A stretch of 64,000 nucleotides of DNA, taken from Lumnitzera littorea. Lineage: Eukaryota; Streptophyta; Magnoliopsida; Myrtales; Combretaceae. Position numbers and translations under genes: made by a program. Position 1 is the first letter of the stretch; each line of letters opens with the position of its first letter. The DNA lies in assembly GCA_024138015.1 (NCBI GenBank), contig JAMXBB010000011.1, positions 28,638,558 through 28,702,557 of the forward strand, in the 5' to 3' direction. A model generated the notes under the pieces. That model had not been told where the DNA came from, ran no database searches, and was given only the letters and a program-made list of their open reading frames with translations. Shown one piece after another: positions 13,001 through 23,793 of the stretch.

Positions 13001-13290
13001 CTGTTTCTTTCTACCTAGGAGACTTGGTATGGATACACCTCAACTGAGAACGATTCCCACACTTAAGATGGAATAAACTATCTCCTTGAGCTAATGGTTT
13101 ATTTAAAATCTTGAAGAAGATCAACCACAACACCTACCAGATCGAGTTAGTTGATGACTATGGTGTTTCTTCCACTTTCAATGTATCTAATCTAATCCCT
13201 CACCAGCCTATAGAAGAAGTCCCCGCGTACACCCTAGAAGAAGAAGCAAAAACTACTACAGATTTGAAGGTAAATCTTTCAAACCCTTAG
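10040..13290 (+). pseudogene. Chromovirus pol remnant
   Basis: Domains in order: protease (C-T-I-I-M-D-R-G-S-C-T-N-V, near 10144); reverse transcriptase from about 10720, with F-L-K-I-D-L-Q-S-G-Y-H-Q near 10995 and the catalytic Y-F-D-D-I-L at 11189-11206; and RNase H (L-E-C-D-A-S near 11628). Integrase follows, with its HHCC finger (H-N-G-G...G-H-F-G...C-K-V-C, 12180-12310), core acids in S-I-D-F-V (near 12383) and L-D-W-D (near 12570), and N-E-V-V-N-R-T near 12678. The C-terminal W-I-H-L and F-N-V-S-N-L-I-P-H blocks reach about 13210. The stop codons are mostly at former CAG, CAA, CGA or TGG codons. The chromodomain was not confirmed. Confidence 0.85.
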
Positions 13291-13295
13291 ACAAA

Positions 13296-14148
13296 TGATA
13301 AGAATCAAGCCCTTAAACCAATCACCCATAGTCGAGCTAGAGGACTCCAAGGACTTGTGTAAAGAATACTAGCTCGAAACCAAAGTTAAGATGAGGATCC
13401 CTATGCCAAATTGATCTCCTACCGACTTGTCTATCAGATCCTTACATGTATCAAATCTACTTTTGCCCGACAATGATGCCATATTCCAGAAGATAGCCCA
13501 AATCTATCTAAGCCGAGCTGCCAAACCAACCATAGACATTTGATGCCGGTATAGCTGACTTCTCTATAGGACTAATTGACCCCCGACCTGATCTAAAGCA
13601 AGTCAGCCCTTGATTATAAGCATTACTTTGTTTCCGCTTACCTTGTATCATATTTTTCCCATCCAGCCACCAAATGGCACGTATCTTCTGACACAGTATT
13701 CCAAAACGATTCTTTCTTTTCCATACTAAATATTCTTTGCCTCTTTTATCTCTTTTAGTATGTTTTATGTAACCTAATTGTAGAATACCCCTTTTGCCTT
13801 TTCATACATGTAAAGTAACCTTAGTGGATGGGTATATAAACCCCTACTTTCTTGCATGCAGACAATCAACTAATCAATAAAGGATTATTCACTTGAGCAA
13901 CCTTAGTGTTGTCGTTATCATTCAACTCTTATCTATTCCCTTTAGCAATGAATAGTGGTGAGTGACCCTTCAGTTTAGACCGATGCGTCATATTCAACAG
14001 ATTGTAGGCCAAGTAAGATCAATTAGTATGTCATATCCATTCAGTAGCTACCTAGACTTTGCTAACTTTTTCCCTGTTTTATTTATTTATTTTTTTTGTT
14101 TGCTTCGTTGTAGTGCTTCTCCGTATGTCTGACCTCAGAGATGTATTA
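13296..14148 (+). repeat. 3' LTR of the chromovirus element
   Basis: It starts TGATAAGAATC and ends GATGTATTA (CA mutated to TA), followed by the GATCA target duplication (14149-14153). It carries the matching TATA box (TATATAAA, 13833-13840). It aligns with 7594-8427. Confidence 0.9.
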
Positions 14149-14153
14149 GATCA

Positions 14154-16060
14154 ACTAGTAAATTTGATTTTAAATCTAATGATGCTATATTTCTTAGTTA
14201 TGCTTTATCTAGTAAATCTTATAAAGTGTTTAATAAGAGAACTTTGGTAGTAGAGGAATCTATTGATATTGTTTTTGATGATGTAGTTGCATTTATAGAA
14301 CCAAGTAATGAAATTGACAATACTGGTGCTCAATTGGACAATCTTAGTATTGGCAAGAACTCTAGAAATAAAGAAATCTCTAAAGAAGATGAAGAGATTG
14401 ATCAATCTAACATGAACTTGCCTAAAGATTGGAAATTTATAAAAGACCACCCTAAAGACTTGATCATAAGTGAACCATCTAATAGGATACAAACTAGAGC
14501 TTCCTTAAAAAACTTAAGCAATGTGGTGTTCTTATCTCAAGTAGAACCCAAAAACATTGATGAAGCTCTAAAAGATGAGTTTTGGATACAAGATATGCAA
14601 GATGAGCATAATCAATTCGTAAGAAATGACACATAGGATCTTGTACCCAAGCCTAGTGATAGACCAGTTATTAGAACTAAATGGGTTTATAGAAATAAAC
14701 TTGATGAAACCGGTACAGTAACTAAGAATAAGGCAAGAATGGTGGCTAAAGGATATAATTAAGAAGGGATAAATTTTAGTGAGACCTTTGCCCTGGTTAT
14801 TAGGGTAAAAGCTATTAGAATGCTCTTAGCATTCGTTAACTTCAAAAACTTCAAATTATATCAAATGGATATTAAGAGTGTATTTCTAAATGGCTATATT
14901 AAGGAAGAAGTATATATAGAGCAATCACTGGAGTTTGAACATAATGAATTCCTTAATCATGTTTTTAAACTCAACAAGGCACTTTATGGACTTAAACAAG
15001 CTCCTAGATCTTGGTATGAGAGGCTTAGTATCTTCTTGATAAGTAAGGGTATTTCATGAGGAAAATTAGATATAACATTATTTATCAAAAATCATAAGTT
15101 AAATACATTGATTATCCAAATCTATATAGATGATATCGTGTTTAGACCTACTAGCATGGATCCAGTGAATAGGTTTGTAGAATGCACAAGAAAGAGTTTA
15201 AGATGAGCATGATAGGGGAACTTAATTATTTTCTAAGTCTCCAAGTTAAGAAAACTACAAACGGAACATCCATAATTCAAGCCAAGTATACTAGGGAGCT
15301 CTTAAAAAGATTTAAAATGGATAATTGTAAGAGTAGGCCAACTACAATGAGCACTACCTTAAAACTTGATAAAGACAAAAATGGAAAACCTATTTATGAG
15401 AAGTTATATAGGGGCATGATAGGTAGTTTATTATATCTAACCACATCCAAACTCAATATTATGTTTATCGTGTATTTATAAGCATGATTTCAATCATGCC
15501 CTAAAGAATCTCATTTGAGTGCGGTAAAACACATTTTCACGTACCCTACAGGCACTATTGAAATTGGCTATTGGTATCTTAAGTTTACCTCTTTCCATCT
15601 AATTGGATGCTCTAATGCCGATTTTTCCGATTGTAAAGTTGATCAGAAAAGCACAAGTGGTACTTGTCACTTTCTAGGAAACTCTTTAGTGTCTTGGCAT
15701 TCTAAAAAGAAAAAATTCGTAGTACCCTCAACCATTAAGGCCGAATATGTAGTTACCAATAGTTGTTATGCTCAATCTTATGGATGAAACAAACCTTATA
15801 TGATTATGGAATTAAATATCCTAATGTCCCAATTAGATGTGATAACACGAGTGTAATCAATCTAATGAAAAATCCAATCCAACACTTAAGGACTTATGCA
15901 TATAGAGATTAGGCATCACTTTATTTGTGATCATGTTCAAAACAATGATATATGCTTGGAGTTTGTAGATACAAACAATCAAATAGTCGATATATTCACA
16001 AAACCCTTAAGTGAAGACGGATTTTGCACATTAAGAAGAGAATAGGGAATAATCATGTAA
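14154..16060 (+). pseudogene. Copia pol, 3' part: reverse transcriptase and RNase H
   Basis: The integrase tail resumes with F-D-F-K-S-N-D-A-I-F-L (near 14163). Reverse transcriptase blocks follow: T-K-W-V-Y-R-N-K (near 14680), Q-M-D-I-K-S-V-F-L-N-G (near 14862), L-Y-G-L-K-Q-A-P-R-S-W-Y (near 14980) and catalytic Y-I-D-D-I-V-F (15123-15143). RNase H shows C-S-N-A-D-F-S-D (near 15610), Q-K-S-T-S-G-T-C (near 15645) and T-I-K-A-E-Y-V (near 15730). The end is marked by R-H-H-F-I-C-D-H-V (near 15910) and D-I-F-T-K-P-L-S (near 15988). Frameshifts near 15060, 15480 and 15785, plus stops, inactivate it. Confidence 0.85.
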
Positions 16061-16744
16061 GAAGAATATTAGACTATTAGGAACCAAGATAGTAATTTTT
16101 ACAAAAATCGACTTATCCAATGAACCCACCAACATATAACATGATAATAGTCCTAAGAAACATGAGCATATAGGTTTCATGCATAAATTTTGACATTCAA
16201 TTTGTTTTGAGTGCCTTTGAAGTTGATGATGATATTCTAGATTCATATGTACACCATTTTGTCTCACCTTGGTTTCTATGCCCAAAATTGGTTTCCATAT
16301 GTTCTATTTTGTCTATAGATTGTGTTTATATAGTTAATTTGGTTAAATCATAAGTTGGTGCAAATTTGCACTCTCTACACCTCAAGTTGGACAAAGCATG
16401 CTTTTAGGAACCATAATGGTTAAATCACTCTATTATATGTTTTATTTCTTGCTCTTGTCTTTCTCGTGATCCATATAACATTGTCAAAGTGCTTTTAATC
16501 AAATACTTGTTGAAATTTGATGAATTAGTTCATGATTATGTATGCTCCTCATGGAATGCTTATATGATTTTGACAAGATACGTTTCTTGTACTTAAAAAT
16601 GTTGCTCTAACATGATCCTCTTTGTATTTAAATTGTTTTCAAGGTGAAAATTTCATAATTTCTTTGCTTAGAGCTCAAAATACGTTAGTTTTGCTCATTC
16701 TTGGATAAAATTGACCTTGGCTCTTTTTTAGTAGTGATTTGGTT
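16061..16744. other. Copia post-pol untranslated region
   Basis: No coding signal. It lies between the end of pol and the third ORF of the same copia element, where SIRE-type elements have a non-coding spacer. Confidence 0.5.
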
Positions 16745-16965
16745 CATAGTTGTTAAAATCATGATTTTACTATTCATTTAAATGCATAAAATCAGTAAAA
16801 TCATACAAAACCGGTAAAATCATAAACTTATAGAATTGTACAAGAAAGTTTATAACTTAACTAAAAGTCTACACATAAATGATTTTATATCCATTTTAAC
16901 TAAAAAAAATATTATAAAATCATAAACTTGTAGAAATGTATTTTTGACTCACGATTTTAACAATT
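16745..16965. mobile_element. MITE with imperfect terminal inverted repeats
   Basis: The ends carry TTGTTAAAATCATGA (left) and its near-complement TCACGATTTTAACAA (right). They are flanked by a perfect 11-bp direct repeat GTGATTTGGTT (16734-16744 and 16966-16976). The interior is AT-rich, with repeated AAAATCATAAACTT segments and no ORF. A 9-11 bp duplication fits Mutator-type MITEs, but the superfamily is an inference. Confidence 0.7.
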
Positions 16966-16976
16966 GTGATTTGGTT

Positions 16977-17398
16977 ATTCTATGGTATATAAATGGCTTT
17001 ATGAGTTTAACTTGCTCCTACGAATCATATAAAACTTGTTAGAAACCTTTCTATTGCGATGTGGTTGAAATTTAAAACCATCAAAATCCATCTTTTATTT
17101 TAATGTTTGGTCTGTCGATTTCTATGTGAAAAGCTGTAGAATTTGTAGCTATTAATTGATTGATAAATCCTTAAGTCAAGTTAGTAGGGTTTAATCTTCT
17201 TTGAATTAAGGAAATCAATCGCTAAGGACTAAGTTGGTCGATCCTCAACATTTATTCTTCTACCGATCAATTAATATATATTAGACTAATCGATCTCCAT
17301 TTTCCTAATCAAACCAGTAGCTTTTGTTCCTTCTTTCGCCTAGACCAATCGATTGGTAGGCAAAAATATTATCTTAAATGTCGATTTTTCTAAACAAT
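16977..17398. other. Copia post-pol spacer with ATCGAT palindromes
   Basis: No ORF. From 17205 to 17362 there are five variants of a Watson-Crick palindrome, the best being CCAATCGATTGG in ACCAATCGATTGGTAGG (about 17344-17360). The same motif recurs in this copia element's LTR near 22.9-23.2 kb. It ends at the solo LTR insertion. Confidence 0.55.
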
Positions 17399-20330
17399 TG
17401 TAAGCCTTAAAGATAAGCCAAATGACCGTAGGATTGAACTTAGTACATAAAGTTTAAGGCAATTGGTTAAAGAATCTGATTAAACCTAAATTATAAACTA
17501 TAGTTAGAAATATTAATAAAAATAACCCCGTAAACTTGAATTTAAGAAAATAAGTAATAAAATAAAATACTATAAAATTTTCAAATTTTTAGTATATTAT
17601 TTGTTAATTATCGAAAAGACAAAAAGTACAATCTAATAACTAATAATTGTTAGAGATAGATTATATGTATACTAAAAATCATAGAATGACCAAAATAATA
17701 ATTAAAAATGTTTACTTGTACCTCACATGTATTTACATGTAGATAAAAATACATGAAATTACCTAAATTGCTTGAAATTAACTAGAAACTTATTAAATAA
17801 TTAAAGAAAATTATAAAATAATTAAGGAAAAAAAAAAATCAAAGGAATAAGGAATGACCTAGATTTGGTCATCGCAGGTCATGAATTAAAAAAAAAATTA
17901 ACCAATAAAAAACAAGCAACACAAAAGGTAAATTGGAAGAGATTTAAACATTGTCTTGTCTAATTAATGCATAATAATTCCTACAAGTCTCTATAAATAG
18001 CAAGAAAAATTACAGAACTCATTTGGATAGTTAGAAGCTTAGAAAAATTGGGAAGAGTCGAAAATAAGAAGGAAAATTAGGGTTTAGAAAATCTTTTGCA
18101 AATCTGTGCAGTAAGGACTTATGAACCGAACCCACACGTCATCACCATCTAGAACCGCCAAACCCACCGCCTAAACTGGTTAATATACCTGAATCGGTGT
18201 TAGAGGCCAAAAAGTCATCGAACTAAGTGAGTCTCACATATTCTCCGATTTTGTAAAATTTCTTAAAATTATTTATTTTGCCTAGAAAATTATGAAATTT
18301 ATTATTCTAAGATTTTATTGTATGTAGATTTAGGAAAAAATAATGATTAAGTTTAATCACGTTTGTAAATATAGGGTTATTAAGAAATTAAACAAAACTG
18401 AATATGATTAGAACTACAAATAAATAGGTTTAGGAGTGTAGTTTAGAGCTCAAATTTTTTTTGTAGAATGCTTAAGTGATATAGAACAGTGCTATGAAGC
18501 CATTTTTTTAAAATTAATTTTTGAAATTTTTAAGTAATTTTTTAGCCCTAAAATGATGAAAAAAATGGGTAATTTTAGATTAATTAGGTGATTAAGTGAT
18601 TAATTACTAATTTGGAAGGTAATTAGATTAAGGATGTTAATCTCTGATGTGGAAACCTAATCCTAGTCTTTGGAGTGTTAAGTGTAATTAATATAGGAAT
18701 TATGTGGTAATTGTAGGAAATTAAGAATATGTGGAATTGGAATTTTAATAAATATGAAAAAATTAGGTTTATTTAGATAATATAATAATAAAATTAGTAC
18801 ATAATAAATCTGAAACAAAATTTAATTTTAAGTAATTGGATAAAAAATGTAAGATTTCCTTACATCATGAGTAAATCCGGTACCCTAATCAGGATTAGAG
18901 TGTACCAAATAGGTTAGAATACTAAATTAAGACCCAATATGATATTAGAATATTTGAGCTTAATGTGATTAATTTCATATTAGGATTTGAGCGTATTTAG
19001 GATTCCTCATAGTCAAAGATAATGTAGAATCAAAACTGGAATCTAATTTAAAAACCAAACCCCGAACTATGGTAGAGTGAATCATTAGTAAATCATTAGT
19101 AAATAATAGGTATACATAGAGAAGTGAGTTAAATTATAACTTAGAATATGTATCATCAAAGCATAAGTACTAAAAAGACGTATTTGTATTATAGAATACT
19201 TGGAAACGAACCGACCTGCAATTAAGTGATTGAGCGACCAAGAATTCTAAGTAAGTTGGGTTATTACTTTACCATATTGGAGTACTATTTTAAGGTACTC
19301 GGAGACTTAGGATTGTGTATAATTGTCATTGTAAGTAGTTTATGCATGTGTTTGAGTATTTGAATTTGTGTTAAAATTTGTATTATGATTGATTGTGTAT
19401 TATGACTGGATTGGTGTGAAATTATCTGAACACCTTAAATGAAACTTAATCTTAACTGACTCTAATGCCCTAAATTGTCATGCATTACAACCCTATAAGG
19501 GATCATTAGGATTCTCCAACCAAACATTGATACCTTCGAAAAAGATAGCGTTGGATAGCAAATTGGTCTTTTCCTTATCCTTAGCCGAATTAAGTGACAG
19601 GAGAGGAGGTCGCGGTGAGGATGAAGGCATTGGTTTGAAGGATAATCTTAGGAGGAGTAATGTCTCCATTGCACAAATCTGGGTTTAGTTGTGAGTTGTT
19701 GCATAACATGAAAACTCCTTAACCTGGATTAAAGCGGGTGAAATTTCTCTAATTTCACAACGAATCAGACTACATTGTATGATGACACTTGCTTGTTGCA
19801 TTGCATGAAAATAATTGCTTGATAATCTTGTTTATGTTTGTATATATTCACGAGTCTTCAATTCAACTTACTGAGCTATGGTTGCTCATACCTGTATAAA
19901 TCCTTTTGCAGGTCCTGATTTCTAAATACTCTAAGTAATATGCCACCCTACAACTATCCAGAGGTTAGTTCTTTTGAAGCCTGGGGTATGAGGATCAATT
20001 TGCCTAGTAGTTAATATATATCTAGAGTCTCCTTAGTAGCTTAAGATTGAAAGATTGATAGTTGATATGTAAATTAGTTGACTGTTACGTTGATGTAGAA
20101 TTTCCTAGGAAGTTCTGTGAAATGTACATGTAATTATATATGTCGACCTAAAGTTCTTGATAATTACTGTAACTTTAGCTAAACTCTTAATTGAACTGTT
20201 TACTTTAAAATGAGGAGTTGTCGACGCCTTGTGTAGATCATGTTTATAGTAAGTACTATGAGGCCGGTTACTATCATAGGATGGTTTACACGGCGGGACT
20301 ATTGCAACTCTATGACTTCGGGGCGTAACA
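17399..20330 (+). mobile_element. Solo LTR, 2.93 kb, gypsy type (copy 1)
   Basis: It starts TGTAAGCCTTAAAG and ends CTTCGGGGCGTAACA. It is flanked by ACAAT (17394-17398) and ACGAT (20331-20335), a 5-bp target duplication differing by one transition. It aligns along its length with 50895-53780, which has its own perfect duplication. No internal retroviral sequence adjoins it, so it is a solo LTR left by recombination between two LTRs. Length and the terminal GGGGCGTAACA suggest a Ty3/gypsy family; there is no protein evidence for this. Confidence 0.85.
17991..18000 (+). promoter_or_regulatory. LTR TATA box
   Basis: CTATAAATAG in the U3 part of solo LTR copy 1. The same box is conserved at 51484-51491 in copy 2. 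Confidence 0.6.
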
Positions 20331-20335
20331 ACGAT

Positions 20336-20568
20336 CTACCTCATTTTTCCACATCCCACATACCAACCTCCCTTCCTCTAAACCCTCCTATCCTTACCTT
20401 TATCCAAACATCATTTTTCCACACCTCAATCACTCACATTCCTCTAAACCAACACTCACTACTCCTCTTTTTTTTTTTTTTTTCAAGATCTTACACTCTC
20501 ACACATTTACACACTCTCTTCAAACACTAAAAACCCAACATCCACCAAGTGTTAGTTAAAATTTCCAA
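20336..20568. other. CT-rich leader before the copia third ORF
   Basis: Pyrimidine-rich sequence with a long T run (20468-20485) and no ORF. It lies just before the first ATG of the third ORF and may be its untranslated leader or splice-acceptor region. Confidence 0.35.
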
Positions 20569-21830
20569 ATGGGTCCAAGAAGTGGAAAACCAATAAAAAA
20601 CGAGTGGAGCTTCCTTTGATCGCAACCTCTTCCCGAGTTCCCATCATGCACAAAGGTATAAACTCTTTGATGCACTTATTCTACGAATTGGTAGACATTA
20701 TGAAAGGGAAGTTTTTCAAACTCTAGGATTATTTAGATTGCTAGGTTTTGTTTCGAACAAAGTCTTTGAATCCTAAGATTATCTTACTTGGGTTCATGAG
20801 GAAGCAGTTAAGTTATTCTATTGCAACCTAATGGATAAGTTGGATGACAATAGAAATCTAAAATTAGGAATTGAGCCAAAAGAAGAAGTGAGGAGAAACC
20901 TCTACACCTATGTTTATGGAAGTGTGATTGAAATTGATGGAGAAGATATTTGTGACTTTTTGGGTGTTGAGACAAATGGATTTGGATATAAGAATGGCTT
21001 TGGTGGTCATGAAGCCAACATTATGATGTTGTTTTTGGCACAAATGGTGTAAGAGAAAATTGGCACAATCATAAGAACCTACGAGCCACTTGCTTGCCAC
21101 TTTGGCAATGCATTCTACACCTTTTCATAGTAGGTAATTATTATCCTTGAGCTAACCAAAATTAAATGGTCACTCAAGGTGATTTGTGGATCTTATATTG
21201 CTTAATGAAGGACATTAAGATCAACTACTTTGACTAAGTGTTTAATTGCTTCAAAAAGGTTACAATTGTCCCAATCGAAGCATTCTCCATTTCTCAAGGC
21301 TTATCACCTACTTATTAGAGAGGAAAGGCAATGAGTTTCCTTTGGCTCCTAAAGTTCCAACTTATAAAATGTCCAAAATCTCTCAAGCCATATGGAAAAA
21401 AATAAGTCACTGATAGGAAAGAAAAGATAGAGATCTATCTCCCCTACATGGTAGTGGTGAAATTAGAGATCAAGCTTCCATTCTTGACATGGATCCCACT
21501 AAGGGGGAAGGTAAACCTAGTAATCCACAAACTAAAGGTCATAGGGTTGCACCAATACCGGCTTATGAAATACCTCCCTTTAACCAAACTGTACCCCTTG
21601 AGAACTAGCACCTATTCTATCAATATACTAAGGGTCGCTTCTAGTAGCTCCACAATGAAGTTCATCATCTTCAGAATGAAGTTCAAGAGGGCTTATCAAA
21701 TATCAATCAGCATATCCACTTGGGCTTCAGTGGTTTGTATAACCACTTCAAGCTCCAGTACCATTGTCCGACTTCCTACTCTTCCAATGATGAATCTTAA
21801 GGAGCTTTCCTAATTTTTCATGTTCTTTTG
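20569..21830 (+). pseudogene. Third (env-position) ORF of the copia element
   Basis: The first ATG is at 20569 (M-G-P-R-S-G-K). After a frameshift near 20655, a long reading gives Q-R-Y-K-L-F-D-A-L, then H-Y-E-R-E-V-F-Q-T-L, L-F-Y-C-N-L-M-D, L-Y-T-Y-V-Y-G-S-V-I and I-C-D-F-L-G-V-E (20655-20970). This block pattern resembles the family annotated as putative plant transposon protein, found in the third ORF of SIRE-like copia elements. Its role is unknown. The second half (21060-21830) is fragmented by stops. Position between pol and the polypurine tract supports the call. Confidence 0.55.
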
Positions 21831-22414
21831 TTATCCTATGGATTGGCCTTGATGGCCTCTTTTTGTTCTTTTTAAGACTTAGTCTTAATGGCCTCTTTGT
21901 CCTTTGTTCGTTTACTTTTGAACTAGGTAGTATGGATTTTCTTTATGCTATTGATATGTTCCACTTGTTTTGACATTGAGCTCTTTAGCTTTTAAAGTTT
22001 GGATTGAATTCTTGTTAACTCTATAGTTGCTGTCATTGCTCTTGTTTGAAGTTCTTATTTATGCATATTGTAGAAGGCATTTCCTAATGCTTAAGCTAGG
22101 ACTATGTCGAAATTTTAACTTGCATGTCCTTTCCTCTTTACCATTTGGAATCTCATTTTGTTAATGAGGCCAAAGGGAGAGAAGACTTCAAGTCATCTAT
22201 AGAGTCATTTTATTTTGGCAATCAATCAATTTTTTATATATAGATTGAAATATTGAAGCATATTATATTCTCCTTAAACCAATTTTTAAAAATTAAGCAT
22301 TCATCTTTGAATTTTGAATTATGCAATTTTATTTATATATACGAATGTTTGTTTAAGGAGGAGTATTAGATTAAGGGAAACATGAGAAATGGAAGTGGAA
22401 TTTTGGTTCTCATC
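21831..22414. other. Copia 3' untranslated region
   Basis: No ORF. It includes a degenerate direct repeat of GGCC...GATGGCCTCTTT (about 21848-21900). It ends at the polypurine tract. Confidence 0.5.
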
Positions 22415-22427
22415 AAAAAGGGAGAGA
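22415..22427 (+). other. Polypurine tract of the copia element
   Basis: AAAAAGGGAGAGA lies one base before the LTR start TGTTGAACATG (22429). This is the position and composition expected for plus-strand priming. Confidence 0.7.
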
Positions 22428-22428
22428 T

Positions 22429-23790
22429 TGTTGAACATGTGATTCATGTGATTTTGATGAGACAAAACTTAATTGAAATTGAGATTATCTTTTGAGATTT
22501 ATCTTGAAAAGTATATAAGGAATTTCACTTGATCAATCTTTGAAAATGGAAGTTAAAGACAAAATAGATAGTTGTTGTCTTTTGAGACAAAACTTGATTG
22601 AAATTGAGATTATCCTTTGAGATTTATCTTGAAATGTTTATAAGGAATTCCACTTGATCAATCTTTGAAAATGGAAGTCAAAGACAAAATAGATAGTTGT
22701 TGTCTTTTGAGACAAAACTTGATTGAAATTGAGATTATCCTTTGAGATTTATCTTGAAAAGTTTATAAGGAATTTCACTTGATTAATCTTTGAAAATGGA
22801 AGTCAAAGACAAAATAGATAATTGTTGTCTATGTTTATGTTTGGTTTGGTGTTATTAATTGTTGCAACAAGATCAGAAGCAGCAGGGCCTACCAATCGAT
22901 TAGTAGGAAACCTGGCAATCGATTGGTGTTTGGGAAATCATATTACTACATTATGTGCTTTGAAGAAATGTTGAGCAACATGTTAAGATAACTGATCGAG
23001 AAAAGGAGATTAATGGGATTTTTGTTCTACTGACCAATCGATATAATACTTAGCAATCGATCGGTAGCTAAAACCCTAAACTAAAGCATTCTGTGATCCA
23101 CCTGAAGTTGGGTGATACCTCAAAGTGATCAATTTGTAGAAGGAGCTGGTTAAGAAATTTGTACTACCGATCAAGTGGTATCCAGCATAGAAATCGATCA
23201 GTAGTACCCTGAACTAGCTGTTAGGATACATTTAATACAGTAATGAGAATAATTTGTGCAACCCTATTTATACCCCAACTACCCGTGAAAGACAAATAGA
23301 TAACTGACCTTCAACTGCAAATTCCAAACATTCTCTTACAATCTTGTACTCCATTAATTGTGCTTTGTCTTGTTATTCATTTTAAAGAAAATTGAGAGTG
23401 TAGTGCTAAGGTTTACTCTTACAAATTTACAAAAGGCACTGCACTTGAAAGATGGAGATTATGCTCAAGTGTTATTGAGTGATTACTATGTGATAGTTAA
23501 GTTATATAAGCTCTTGATAGAGCATCGTGGTCTTATGGTTAATAAAAATGATGTAAAGTCCTCAGTTGAAAGCATTGGTGTCTGTGGAGTGTAGGGAAAG
23601 GTCTGAACTCTATGTTATATCACAACTTGATTCTCTCTTACCCTATCTCTTTTATTTCCACACTTATTGTCATTATTTGATTATTAATCTTGTTCACTAT
23701 TGTTGCATCTAAAGATAGATTATTAAGAAAATTCAAAATTTGTCATTAATACCCAATTCACCCCCTTCTTAAGTGTTAGCCCAGTGTTCA
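22429..23790 (+). repeat. 3' LTR of the copia element
   Basis: It starts TGTTGAACATGTGATTC right after the polypurine tract. The right end is placed at GTGTTCA (23790) or TCA (23793), after the ACCCAATTCACCCCC stretch common just before SIRE-type LTR ends. A second LTR is not present in the window, so the end is not proven. It contains the 125-bp tandem repeat and six ATCGAT-centred palindromes. Confidence 0.65.
22459..22830 (+). repeat. 125-bp tandem repeat, three copies
   Basis: Units start at 22459, 22584 and 22709 with GAGACAAAACTT and end with GTTGTTGTCTTTT. The copies differ at only a handful of positions, so the amplification is younger than most mutations in the surrounding element. 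It sits 30 bp inside the LTR start. Confidence 0.95.
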
Positions 23791-23793
23791 TCA

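Larger units (their letters stand above)
7594..14148 (+). mobile_element. Full-length chromovirus-type Ty3/gypsy element
   Basis: Two LTRs (7594-8427 and 13296-14148) flank gag-pol, with a primer site after the 5' LTR. The 5-bp target duplication GATCA lies at 7589-7593 and again at 14149-14153. Outside it, the copia integrase reading joins up with only a one-base loss. Over the first ~90 aligned LTR positions I count about 19 differences, 18 of them transitions, so the insertion is old. The gene order protease, reverse transcriptase, RNase H, integrase is that of Ty3/gypsy. Confidence 0.9.
5375..23790 (+). mobile_element. Ty1/copia element, SIRE/Maximus-like, broken by three insertions
   Basis: The order gag (coiled coil plus two zinc knuckles), protease, integrase, reverse transcriptase, RNase H, third ORF, polypurine tract, LTR is that of SIRE/Maximus-type copia elements. 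The host reading resumes after each insertion: integrase is cut at 7593 and continues at 14154, and the post-pol region is cut at 17398 and continues at 20336. The 5' LTR and the N-terminus of gag are missing at the left junction. All ORFs carry stops and frameshifts, so the element is dead. Confidence 0.75.
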
